From NCBI RefSeq assembly GCF_017654505.1, contig NC_054538.1, forward strand, positions 62,014,178 to 62,078,177: a stretch of 64,000 nucleotides of DNA, written 5' to 3'. A model generated the notes under the pieces. It was not told the DNA's origin. It saw only the letters and a list, made by a program, of their open reading frames with translations, and searched no databases. A program made the translations under genes and the position numbers. This DNA is from Polyodon spathula. Taxonomy: Eukaryota > Chordata > Actinopteri > Acipenseriformes > Polyodontidae. Below, in pieces: positions 37,201 through 51,200 of the stretch. How positions within the stretch are numbered: position 1 is the stretch's first letter; every line of letters begins with the position of its first letter.

Positions 37201-40200
37201 GTAGATATCTTGTGGCACTGTTTAGTGGAAGATTCCGAGTGCTACGATGACGCTTTACATTGGTTTCTGAACCAAGTCCGCAGTAAGGACCAGCATGCAA
37301 TGGGAATGGAAACTTACAAGCATCTTTTCTTGGAAAAGGTAAGATCTCAGTATTGAAGTGGGGAGGGGAGGCGGTTGCACGTAAACTGATTTTGAAACTT
37401 TAAATTTTTTTTATTATTTATTTATTTATTTATTTTTACTTCCTTTAGATGCCTCAGCTGAAACCTGAAATCATCAGCATGACTGGCCTAAACCTGTTTC
37501 AGCATTTATGTAACTTAGCCCGTCTGGCTACTAGTGCTTATGACAGTGGCTCGAACTGTGAGGTAAGGATTGAGGTTATCCAGTTTTGTGTTTGCGCATA
37601 TTTACTGAGTAAGAGTACGTGTTACATATCCTGTTTGCTGTAAACTTTTATTGTGATTCACCATAATTGTTAAAAGAAATTGCAGTGAATGATATTTTTA
37701 ATTTAGGGGTTATCTTGCTCAGCTTGTGAACAGAATAGCTCTTTGCCTTGTGCTTTATTTGTTAAAGTATACAAAATATTGTGTTTCCCCATCCAATAGC
37801 TGTGTGGCATGGACCAACTCTGGGGCATTGCTTTGAGAGCTCAGTCAGCTGACGTCAGTCGAGCGGCCATTCAGTACATTAACTCCTATTATATAAATGG
37901 TAAGCATTACTTACCATTCGCTCTTATCAAGCGGTGGTGTTGATTGTGGCCATTTTCTTGATATGCAAACTGATCTTGTGGGATTATTATCAAAGAATCC
38001 TGCTTTTATCAATCTGATCTTGCAGGTTTAGTTGTAAAATGCAAAAAATTATTCAAATATGTATTTTGTTATAATGTGTTAACTTGTGTGATTTTTATTG
38101 CATAATAACAGCCAACATAGTTAACAATCTATGGTCCAGTTATAATCTGTTTTCAAAAACAAGGTATATTTTAGGTTTTTTTTTTGTTTGTTTTGTGTGT
38201 TTTTGTCTTAGTTTTTTGGTTGCAGTTGGATTGACCTGTAAATCCACCAATGAGTAGGTGACTTGCTTTACAGTTAAATATGTATATTTGTTAATGGACA
38301 GGTTTATCTGTTTAAGCCTGTGGTCCCTGAAGTTATGGAAACATTAATAATTCCTGTACAAGCAGTAATTATCTTGCCTTAACTATTTTCAGGGAAAACT
38401 GGTCTTGAGAAGGAACAGGAATTTATTAGCAAGTGTATGGAGAGTCTGATGATGGCATCAGGAAATCTTGAAAAAGACCCTCATTCCAGCCTAACAATCA
38501 TTGAGAGGGGACTCTTAATGCTAAAAACTCACTTGGAAGCATTCAGGAGACGGTACGATGTTCTTCATACAAAGTTTCCTACTGTCTGTTGAGGTATACA
38601 GGACACTTGCTGTACCAAACAGTGTTTAGCAAAATATTAATAACAAATTAAATAAATGGCGCCATCTGTCTAGGGGTGTGCAGAAACTTGTACTTGTCTT
38701 TTTAAGAAGTATTTCTTGATCAGTATTAAGGAAATCCATTCATTGATATGTTGATTTCAAAACAAAAAATAAGCGGGCCTTCCCTCACCTTTACAATTGA
38801 GTACCAATCAATGGCAATTAACTTCCGTAAAAGAATGCCCAAAAAAATCTAATTCTCGGGGGGGGGGGGGGGGGTTGAACTGTAACTTGATTGAGAGCAT
38901 AGGTGCCTAACCCATAGGGCACTGGGGAGGCAAACTATATGTTTTGCCCCTCTACTTTTTTTTTTTTAATCTCTGTGTATACATGCTATTATTCTATGGA
39001 TTATTGTGGTTTTGCCTTTAAACGGTTTAAAATGTAGTAAAAAAAAAAAAAAAAAAAAAAAGACAAGCCAGAAGTCTGATATTGATAAAACTTAAAAAAA
39101 ATAAAAAAAAATACAATAAAACATGCCCTACACGAACGTTGGTTTGACCCATAGTCCGCACTGCACTATTTTGAGCTAAAGATGCTGGGCAGTTTGTGGA
39201 GATTACAGAAATGATTATGTAATTAAATATAGGCTAGGTAGTTGTTAGTTTGAGTTTGTTTTTACTCTTTTAATTAAATGATATGCATTACCAAAAAGAA
39301 CCAGACATTAGTAGGAAGTTAGTAGGTTCATGTTGCTGCAGCGCCATAAACGGGTTTAAGTTCAACACCAACTTTTTTAAAATAAAATTGTTATAAAGCA
39401 CTAGTAATAATTTGAAGCGGTGGTATTACAAAATTAAAAACATGTGTCAGTCAGTCCTTTTTATTGAAATACATTTTCAGCTTTCATATTGAAGCTTCTT
39501 GTGTACTACTCATTCAATCAAACCAAGTAGGAATTTGCTTGCATCGTTTTAAGACGTTTTTCAGGTCAAGTACGCGCTTATTTGTGTATTAAAAAAAAAA
39601 AAAAAAAGACAAAGTTGCAGTCTTTTTACAGCCAGTGTCATCTTACTTTAAAGGCATGTGCCTGAAATCTAAGGTAATTTAAATATTTGTGCTTATATTA
39701 CTGTACCCGTCGCCCTGCAGCCACTGTCAGCACCTGTTAAAGATAAAAAATAATGCACCCAATCCAAAGAGAGTGCAAAACGTGTCCTAATATTTAAAGT
39801 AAAAAACATAAATATTTTAAAGATAACAAGAAAAGACTTTGTTTCAGTAGTTACATTATTGTGTTAAGTTATTTTATTAACTGTAACTCAGTGGACCATA
39901 TTTAGAAGCAAGCACAAATACAAAGTTTCTTGGAGGAATAAGACGATTTTAATGGTATAAAACAAGAAACAACTCTTGACTGGTCCTTAAGAGTTAACCA
40001 GTGCTTCTGACATAGCAAATATTTTCAACTGCCTTACTAGGTTATACTTACCTTAAAAAAAACAGTACTTGCTTATCTGTAACACTTTCCTTTAATAAAC
40101 GGTTTGTGGGAATTCTAGGTTTCTGTTCAGAGATAGATGCCTTTGGTACTGGTTGTGCCATTTGGTGCTATTTGCATATATTTGTAATTCATGCATGTGC

Positions 40201-41914
40201 AGGGAGTACATATTGAACATTTTATTCTGAAACACCTGCCCAATTTTTTTGATTTGCAATTAAAGCTACACTTTCAAAACAGCAAGGTTAGCTTGGTTTC
40301 TTAGAGTGTCTTTTAATTGTAAAAAAAAATAATAATTATTAATCGCCTCTCTATGCTCAGCAGTTTGCCCCCCACTTTAACAAAGTTAGGCGCCTATGAT
40401 TGAGATACACAATTCTTGGACTTGCTTCTCCTGACATAGAACTGAATTGTTGTACTGCTTTTAGAATGAAACACTCACCTATAGGTACCAAAACAGACAC
40501 TGTTACTGAATAAGAAAGTTTACTGATCCAGAACTTATATATACATGGTGGGTATAAGTTAGATTTGTTAATTATACAGTTAAATAAACTGTTAATACAA
40601 AAGCTTTATTTTCACAGTTGGTTATTAGTTATCAACATTGAACATTGTCAACCTTAAATTAGGTCTTTTAAAATTGTCAGTGGTCCTTGAAGGTCCTTAA
40701 AGTCCCTGAAATTTGTATCAGAAAAACTATATGAACCCTGTATCGTGTGTGGTTTTTGCAGCTGAGGTTTTATAAAATGTATATTATTTGAATTGGGATT
40801 ACATGTAAAAGATTTGATGAGTAACATTTCAAACAATGTTTAACTAGCCTCATGCGTGATTTTATTAGGTTGATCCATCTGGTAAAATTACAAGGTGTAA
40901 ATTAAGTAATTTTTGAATTTCTTTTACCGCAAAGTCAAGTTCAAATGCATCTGAGAGCATGTACCCCAGAACTCTGAGGGGCCTAGGAAGGCCCCAGTCC
41001 CCCATCCAAAAGATTTCTTTCAAAGAAATCTTTCAGTCAATTATCATTTGCCACTTTCACCCATGAAAATGTAATTCCTCAAAATGGAGTTGAATAGATG
41101 AGCCCACTAAGAATCTGTTGTGACACACATCTCCCCAACTTAGGCAATATCCCATATTTGCTTGTTCACAGAATTATAATAGTCAACACTCGGATATCCG
41201 TTACCCAGATACACATCGGTCATGTTTTTCCGCCCTTGTATTAAGAATAAAATCAATCCCATTTATTTATTTTATATATCCAAGATCCGAGCAGCAAGAA
41301 CTATTTGATATTTCAATGAAAATTAGCCCTATTAGAACCATCACTTTTACAAAATCTACCCGGATAGAACAATCTCGGTAGTGACTGACACTGAACTTTC
41401 TCCAGTGTGAATGTGTTACTCTCTCAGTGAAAACAAAGACCTTGGTAGGTTAATTCAAAGGTAAGGCTGATTCATAGATAACCTATTGTAGTGCGAATCA
41501 TGTGTAACCTATGCAACTGTTGCCATCTTCACATTAACTGCAACCATGGCAACAGGCGTGAGGAGGTAACATGATTGAAACAGCGTGCATTGAGAAACAA
41601 AAGATATGAAGCAATTTACGCTGGGTATGTTTTTCAAGAGAAAGGGCATGTAATTATCCTATTCAGCATGCAAGTGTAATTGTTTTTTCACTTCTTTACT
41701 GTTTCCTTTTAAATATACAGTTTAAATGTTGATCAGTGTGAAGTTCTCTTAAAAGAAATACTGTATAAAGATGTTCAATTAAATTTGGGCATTTCTTCAC
41801 TATTCTGATACAGAACATTGCCAAGACCCTATTATAGTGAACAACCTGATATAACAAACATTTTTCCAGGTCCCAGGGGGGTTCGTTATAATGAAGTTAG
41901 ACTGTGTCTGTCTG

Positions 41915-41993
<79 letters not shown>

Positions 41994-44900
41994 ATTAATT
42001 AATTAATTAATTAATTTATTTTAACGGAGCCTCACTCACGTTCATTTGCCCTTTAAAAATGAGACCCAGCACGAAATAGAGGTTTAAGCGTTGACGCGGA
42101 CTTTTAATAACACACAAAAAAACAAAAGCCTAACTTCTTGCGGCACACTAATTACACATTATGTGTAAGTGTGTGTTTATATATAAAATATGTGTATGTA
42201 TATATATAATGTGTGTGTGTAACAAATTAATGCACTTACCCATCACATGCGATTTCTGACTCTGTCACCAGTTTTCTGATACAAAGCCCATCTCTACAAT
42301 GTTACGGTGGACTTGTTGATCCGTCAAAGCCCTGGATATAAAAGTATGTACTGTATTACAGTCCATGTGTCCACAGTCGTCTCTTTTGGCAAGTGATATT
42401 TTCAGAATCATATCGTTCTGAATTAAAATACTACTTCTGTTGAAAATCTACTACTGTACCAACAAAACAAACTACACTGCAGTCTAATTGGAAACCTACT
42501 TATTTTAAAACACAGTCCTTTCCGCTGTGTTTTTTTTGACATTTATCTTTTGTCTTACTTGAAAAAAATGATAAAGGTTGGAACGGGGCAAAATTAAATT
42601 CAGATATGCATCACTCGTTTAACCGTCCGTGAAGTCCACGTTTTTATAGTGTCGGATATGTGAGTGCTGGCTGTATATACTAACCTAATAACAATAATTT
42701 GTTTCAACTGGACTTTATTAGGTTATACCCTTACTGAAACATTAGAGGCAGCTTTATAAATGCATACATTGTTTTTAGAAGGCATGCCATGTCCACATTT
42801 ATATATACTTCATTTTTATTTATTTATTTTTGTTTTCAGGTTTGCTTATCATCTGAGACAGTGGCAGATTGACGGAAAAGGAATCAGCAGCCACTTGAAG
42901 GCTCTCAGTGACAAGCAATCTTTACCCCTGAGGATTGTGTGCCAACCAGCTGGTCTCCCAGACAAAGTAACGAACTGCAGTAAAATCCTAATACCTGTCA
43001 TTTTATCTACATTTTTTTATATATAGAATTTCTTGAGTATTTGGGGGTTTTAGTCATGCAACCATTTCACAAAACCAGTCCCAAGGGCAATAGAGATGTC
43101 TGTCTGTTTCACACTTTACAGTTTTACTGTAGAGCTAAAACTTGATTGGGAAACCTTTCACAATTTGAGGGGTGAAAAAAAGTATCTACATTGACAACAT
43201 CTTTCCCAGCTGTTTATTATTTAACAACTGGAAAAAAGTATTCTTTATGACAAGTTATTGAGAGTGTTATCATCTTGGTGTGATTGTAATGATGACGATA
43301 ATAATCAAATTATTTATTGATTGGGACCCCATGATAACAAATTTATAATATATTAATGAAATCGAATATTCCATTAAGAACGTGTCTTGTATATATTCAT
43401 TTGCTGTCGAGAACGTAATCTGTGGTGTTGCTTCAAAAAGTTACTGAGAATATGTGTCTGAACAAATAGAGGATGATGCTGCAGAGATCAAGAGTAACCA
43501 GCTTTATTTTAAACATATTTTGTTTTAAATCATTCCCAACTGTAGCCGTCTGTCTTGAGCGAAACTAATACTATCTAACATGACTACGTTGTCACCTGCC
43601 ACTGTTTCAGAATTTATTTATTTACTTTTTTTTTTTTTTTTGAAGCAATGCACTGCCCTCAGTCTTTTTCGTTTTTGATTGCTGTCTGTCTAAATGCCGC
43701 TGGATCGTATCTCGACATGTGATCCAATGAAACCATTGCAGGTTTGCCACCAGTATAATGCAAAATTATTGTACACGATCCGCTGCAGTAATTATTATAG
43801 TTTTTTTGTATTCATTTTGAACACTCGCAAAATGTTCACTCGCTTAACAATATCAGTTGATCTCCTAGGATACTAAACCCGACCTGGATGCCCATATCTA
43901 CCAATCAGTGAGTTGAGCCCAGAGTGGTTGTTGGCTGCCGTTAAGTGTCAATCAGTAAATTCTGTCCAGTTTTCTTTTTGAAATTGAAACAAGCTTATGA
44001 TCGCATCAGGAACTTGGACCGATTACACATAACTTAATTGAAGTTAAGTGTAGGATGAAAGTATAGACAGTTTCCATGGCAGGAAAGGGTACACTGCCTC
44101 TAATGTACTGTTCGAAAAAATGACGATATAGTTGTATTCACTGAAGATAATACAAGTCTAAGTGGCTATGCAAAGTCATGTAAAGTTTTGATTAAAAAAG
44201 TTAAATGCATATCTGGAGCAGCAGCACACTGGAAGGGACTGCTGCTTTTGCTAGCAGAAGCTGGGGACGCGTAATTCATAAGTTGTGACCAACAAAATTT
44301 TTTAAAAAAATTAGTGATCTAATTATTTCCATGTGAATAGGCTATAACGTTAATGTAGTTTTCAAACTTTTTTTTTTTTCTTAATTTACTGTTATGTTTA
44401 CAGTGGAAATTTGTCAGATTTTACACAAAACAAGGCAAAGGCTAGTGATGGCAGGAGTATGAAAATTGGAGAGTGCTATATTTAAATGACAATGTATTTA
44501 TCAAACGTGCCTTTAAAACATCAGAATTTGTTTGGATGATTTTTTTATACCATGCTCTAAAAAGGGGACTTATTGTTCTTTTAAACTTACTGTGAGGGAA
44601 GGTTTTTTCTTTTAAGCATATTAACTCAATAATGATTGATATAATCGTCGTTAGAATTTGCACGATAATTGATGCCAACGTCAGGGTTCAATTTACAACA
44701 TTAATGTACATATGATAGATGTATGTCATGATCTACTTTTTTATGATGCTGAGATCTCTAATCCCCTATTTTTTTCTTCTACGAAAGAAAATATCTAGAA
44801 AATAAACACTTCCTTTTTAATTTGCAGATGACTATAGAGATGTATCCAAGTGATCAGGTGGCTGACCTGAGAGCTGAAGTTACGCATTGGTATGAGAACT

Positions 44901-45209
44901 TGCAAAAGGAGCAAATTAACCAGCAAGCCCAACTTCAGGAGTTTGGGCAAAGTAGCCGCCAAGGAGACTTTCCTGGTGCGTTTTAAATGAGTCTGAGTTC
45001 TCTATCTATGGCAGTGTTCTATTAACCAATCCATGGGGGAAAAAAACAGCAACTTTTTTTCATTGTCTCAGGAGGCCTGATGGGACCTGTGAGAATGATT
45101 TCCTCTGGACATGAGCTGACCACTGATTATGATGAAAAAACACTGCATGAACTGGGATTTAAAGATATGCAGGTAACTATTTTGGTAACCTGAAAGCATT
45201 TTTAAAATG

Positions 45210-45241
<32 letters not shown>

Positions 45242-48200
45242 CCCTTTATTCGTATAATTTTGTAGATGGTCTTTGTTTCCTTGGGTGCGCCAAGAAGGGA
45301 GAGGAAAGGAGAGGGGGTTCAGTTGCCAGCCTCCTGCCTGCCTCCTCCAAAGAAAGATAACATTCCAATGCTGTTACTGCTACAAGAACCCCACCTCACC
45401 ACGCTGTTTGACCTGCTGGAGATGCTTGCCTCCTTTAAACCCCCTTTTGGAGAGAGATCTGTGGAGGACACTGAGGTATGACACATTTTGAGGTTTTTAC
45501 AGTGGCTCTTGTTGACTACTGCCTTGTACGTGAGATTTGGATCACCCCCTAATAAAGAAAGATATAGATAGATTTACTTGAAACCTACTTATATGCCTCA
45601 GTGCCTACATATGTAATCTACACCCTCTCCATACTGAGAGAGCCATTCCTGAAGATGACTGTACAAAAGAATCGAAAATAAATCTTAACCCTTAGCGGTC
45701 CATTTATTCAGCGCCTGTCAGGCGTGTCAGGTCCAATTTATTTTCACACGCGCTGTTTATTTATTTATTTTTTTCACAGTAAAACAGATTTAAAAAGCAG
45801 TGCATATTAACAGGACACTCAGTACTGCGTCTCCAGCCAAGCCCCACCCCTTGTTCACTGTATTTATCACATACCTCTTCATAGTAGTGCATACTGATAA
45901 ATCCTCTCCTGATCACTCATTTTATCACCAAACTCCTCAATAATGCGATTCAGGTCATTGTTTTATTGTTATAACATCTCAAAAGCTCTGCAAATGTCTG
46001 TGATATTCTTTGAGCACTGGATGCGGAAGCAGCTATCTTGTTTTTGTATGTCCGTGTTAGGTCTGTGGTGCAGGGCCTCTGTGTGTTTTTCAGATCCGCC
46101 CCTTTTGTTTTTTTATTTTGCTTCTCTCACTCTGCCATTGTAAGGTTTTTTCTGCTTTTTCCGGACTAGAGATCTGTGCTTAACGTCTTTTTGATGATGT
46201 CGGACAGGGTCCGATATTGGACCTGAAAGGGAAATTTGTAATGTCGGACCAGGTCCGACATAGGACCGCAAAGGGTTAAAGGATATAAAGAACAGATTGA
46301 GAGAGAATTTGAACTACTTGATTATAATAAAAGTAAAAAGGTTAAAAGAGTACCACTTAATTACATAATCTAAATTTATCACCAAACATTTCAAAAATTG
46401 TTTGGAAGCATTACGTACTTCATAATTCAGAGAAAAGTTAACTAATATTTCAATGCCAGTAGTGACTTCTAGAAGAGATGCAAATGTAGCTGACGTTTTG
46501 GTCTACAGTAAACATAAATGGATCATAGACACATTAAAGGACAATAAAACCAATGGTATATTTTGCCAAAAACATAACAAAATAAAATATATATTAGACA
46601 GCATTACAGTGCCTATAGAAAGTCTACACCCCCTTGAACTTTTTTCACATTTTGTTGTATCAGTTCCTCAGAGTTTCATGCGTTTTTAAATGAGGATTTT
46701 TTTTCCACTTATCTACACACCATACTCCACACTGTTAAGGGGAAAAACAATTTTATTGAGAAATTATGTATTAAAAATACAAAACCTGAAAGATCATAAT
46801 TGTATAAGTCTCCACCCCCCTGAGTTAATACTTGGTGGAAGCACCTTTGACAGCAATCACAGCTGTGAGTCTGTTGGAGTAGTTCTCTACCAACTTTGCA
46901 CACCTAGATTTGGCAATATTTGACCATTCTTCTTTACAGAACTGTTCAAGCTCTGTCAAGTTCCTTGGGGAGCGCTGATGGACAGCAATTTTCAAGTCAT
47001 GCCACAAATTTTCGATTGGATTTAGGTCGGGGCTCTGACCTGGCCACTCAAGGACATTTACCTTTTTGTTCATTAGCCACTCCAGTGTAGCTTTGGCTGT
47101 GTGCTTTGGGCCGTTAAAATGCTGAAAGGTGAACTTCTGTCCCCGTTTCAGCTTTCTTGAAGAGGGCAGCAGGTTTTCCTCAAGCGCTTCTCTGTACTTT
47201 GCTCCATTCATTTTCACTCCTATCTTGACAAGTGCCCCAGTCCCTGCCGATAAGAAACATCCCCATAACATGATGCTGCCACCACCATGCTTCACAGTAG
47301 GGATGGCGTTCTTTGGATGATGCTCTTTGTTGTGTTTGCGCCAAACATAATGCTTTGCATTTAGCCCAAAAAGTTCCATTTTAGTTTCATCCGATCACAA
47401 AACTTTTTGCCACATGGCTACAGAATCTCTTGAGTTTTTTTGGATACTTCAAACAGGATTCAAAATGGGCTTTCTTGAGTAATGGCTTCCTTCTTGCCCC
47501 CCTACCATACAGGCCAGACTTGTGGAGTGCTTGGGATATTGTTGTCACATGCACACTTTGACCTGTCTTGGCCATAAAAGCCTGTAGCTCTTGCAAAGTT
47601 GCCATTGGCCTCTTGGTAGCCTCTGTGATCAGTCTCCTTCTTGCTCGGTCATCCAGTTTGGAGGGACGGCCCGATCTAGGCAGGGTCTTGGTGGTGCCAT
47701 ACGCTATCCACTTCTTAATAATCGTCTTGACCATGCTCCAAGGGAGGCCAAGGCCTATTCAAGGCCTTTTGATTTTATTTTTTTTATACTTATCCCCTGA
47801 TCTGTGCCTTTCAACAACTTTGAACCAGAGTTCTTTTGAAAGTGCTTTGGTGCTCATGGTTGAGTCTTTGCTTTGAAATGCACTACCCAACAGAGGAAAC
47901 CTACAGAAACAGCTTAATTTTCCTAAAATCATGTGAATCACTATAATTTAACACAGGTGGAAGCCACTTAACTTGGTGTGTGATTTTTGAAGGCGATTGG
48001 TTACACCTGAGCTAATTTAGGATTGCTATTACAAGGGGGTGGACACTTATGCAACCAAGCTATTTCAGTTTCTGTTTAATTAATTTTCTACATATTTCTA
48101 GAATATTTTTTCACTTGGAAGTTGTCGTGTATGATGTGTAGATAAATGAAAAAAAAACAACTTTTAATGCATTTTAAGGCAACAAAAGATGAAAATTTTG

Positions 48201-51200
48201 AACAATTACAAATTTTGAAATGACAGAATCGCCAATCAAACATAAATAAAAGAACCGATAGTTCAACACTTTATAAAAAAAGTAATAGAATGTGAATGGC
48301 TGACCTAGTATTTGTAGTTTTGGAAGAAATAAAATTAGACAGTGTACATTTACAGAAGAATAAGGTGAAATTAATGGATAAATAAATTCAATAACATGGT
48401 ACCTGGAGGCTTAAATAAAAAGAAATAGTAGATTGTTGCATTAACTATGCAGTAAATGGCACCACAAACACATTAATAAATTTAAATAGAAATGTGAGTG
48501 TATTTACCATGGCATCAAAAGCCTACAAGTACCTCCACTGTGTTTTCAGACACACTTTCCCTTGACAAAGGTATGTTAAACATACCAAAATGTGTATAAT
48601 ATACAGTAGAACTTTGGAGTTACGAATACCACCTTGGGAATGGCGGTTGTTCAGAAGTCTGAAATGTCTAACTCTTAATGCATTTGCAACGGTTAATAAA
48701 TGTGTACGCCTGCTATCTACACCCTCAATGTGGCAAATACATGGATACAGTAAAGCATTATTCATGTTGTTATGGTTCTAAAGTCTTTAAAACTATACTG
48801 TAAAATGGAAAAAGACATTAAGTTACCATTTAAATTGTAACTGTAGCAAAAACACAGGTTTAAACATCCAGGAAAACATGGGTTAATGTAGGCCTTGCTG
48901 CTTTGTTTAGAACTAACATGTTCGTAGTAAAATTGCCTGTGCTTGCTTTGAAGTCTGCCTTTCTGGATACATTTGTTGGTATAGTAATTGATTTCTCCAT
49001 GACCAGCACATGGCTTGGAAGAGTGCCTAGCTGCTTGCATTGCACGCATGGTTGAGTGATTGCATACTTCCTTTTTTTTTTATTTATAACTTTTCGGTAA
49101 AGCTTTTATTAAAAACTAATGCTATGGCTTTGTTAAATACAAAAAAGTAAATCCGTTTTTTATAGCCTTGCAGTAGTTGATATTAATCATGTGTTTTCAG
49201 TGTTCTATTGCATTCTTTAATTGATACCTTCGTTGATTTGTGTTTATCCACAGAGTGCTCGATGTGAGGAGTTGCACCTCAATGCTGAAAACCTGTCCAG
49301 GCGTGTCTGGGAGCTGCTGATGCTGCTTCCTACATGTCCCAACATGTTACAGGCTTTTCAAAATATCTCCGAGGAGGTTAGTCAGTCTTTTTTTTTTATT
49401 TATTTTTTTAGAAATGTTCTCATGCTCAGTTTACACATTTTAAAACATCCTCATTTTCTTTTATTTTAACCTAACCACACCATTATGCAAAAGTGACAAT
49501 GGTGAAAGAATCGTATGGTGTCAGTTTTAATGATAATACTGCTGCTCTAAAATGTATAAATCTGTTTTTTTTTTATGCAGAATAAATTTTACTTTATTCT
49601 TTTAATGGTAGTAAATGTAATAAGTACGTCTAACAAGTTTTTTTTCTCAATATCAGCAACAGCTACTTAACCAATTATATTTAGACAATTTTCCCACCTC
49701 ATTTCAGGTTTCTCATATCCCTTTAAATTTGATCTAACTACTAGATCTATCCATTTTTTTTAATTTGAGGTACCGTTCTCTGCTCCACCCCTTAAGCATT
49801 TACTACATCCGTGATTATGTGCCACTTTTTTTTTCTTGTCTTCGTTAGTTAAACTTCCAGACAACTTGTCAAATAGAAAAGATTTGTGTTGGTCAACCAT
49901 TTCTATAATTGTAGCAATTATTTTCCTTCGCGCCCCTTCCATTGTGTAACTAACCTAAAATCGGGTTAGGTCAGGTGCTCGTTCACAGCAGGGGACAAAA
50001 TTGATATTTGAGATCCATCTGTGGCAAATTTCTTTTGTGTTTGTTTGCTATTGAAACTCAATATTCAGCGTGCACAGTAAGTCCAAGGACTACTTCCGGG
50101 TTAATAATGAGCTGATTTCTGTGCATTAAAAGGCGTTTAATGGTTTAAAACATGTTTTTGTTTTAAGTGTCTTTGTTAGGTTAAAACTGATTAATAAAAA
50201 AATCAATTTAGATTTGATATTAATTGTAAGTCTGTATATGCATCAAGAGGATTAGTTTTGGCTAGTAGTATCAGTGCCAGTGTATGTTCTATTATGATCT
50301 GTGAAATTGCTACTTGGAGCTGCTGTCTGGCTGTCGCAGGTTTCTGGTGAAAATCGGCAATGTCGCAGCCCTGCGAAAGTTTTATGAAACCCAATTTTTT
50401 ATTTGCGAGGTGCTTACGATTGTGAATTGTCGCAAATGGCTTTTGTGAAACGGGCCCCTGTGTTATTACAGTGATTTGAGTGGAACAGAGATTCTGGTAT
50501 CCAAAAACTAGTACTGTCTTGTCTGACCAATGATGTGAATGTTTCAGTTTGAATAATTATATCCTTTTATTTATCCTTCTTAAAGGGAAATGATGGACCT
50601 TGCTGGAAAGATCTGCTAAGAATAAAGAGCCCACATAAACTCCTGTATGCACTTGAGATAATTGAAGCTTTGGGCAAACCAAATAGGCGGATACGAAGAG
50701 AGTCCACGGTAATTAGCATCTCTCAATGTATAGATAGGTTTCCTTGAAGTGTTGACTTCAGAAATCATTGTTCCTGAACTATTTTCCAATTTTATTCAGC
50801 TGTTTTGTTTTGTTGATCTAAAGAAACAAATTAATTGACAAATATTTAGGCTAAAATAATTTTTTTGTCTTCATGTGTTTTATTATCTCCTGTTATTCAA
50901 CACTATTGAGTGTGTAGTAGTTACTGCTGATTTTTGTTTTAGGGAAGTTATAGTGACTTGTACCCTGACTCTGATGATTCAAGTGAAGATCAGATTGAAA
51001 ACAGCAAAAACTCCTGGAGCTGTAAGGTGAGATGCTATTTTATTTATTTATTTAACATGGAAGTCTTATGACTTACTACTTGGGTTTGCTAAACTTCCTG
51101 TGGTACATATTAAAACCTAAGAACATTACTATTCTGGACAATGTATTTAATTTCCCATCTGCTAACTTTAATTGGATTGTCATTGTATTATATGCTAGCA

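Larger units (their letters stand above)
38553..42839 (+). other. usp34: USP34 intron 24
   Basis: 4.3 kb. Holds a truncated hAT-like copy (38672-38835), a poly-G run (38859-38873), a 1.5-kb hAT-like element (38898-40398), a possible pogo-like element (41182-42674) and a long AT microsatellite (41919-41987). Confidence 0.8.
45476..49253 (+). other. usp34: USP34 intron 28
   Basis: 3.8 kb, dominated by nested transposons: a piggyBac-type MITE, a Penelope-like remnant split by a Tc1 element, and a possible pogo-like end near 48602. Confidence 0.85.
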
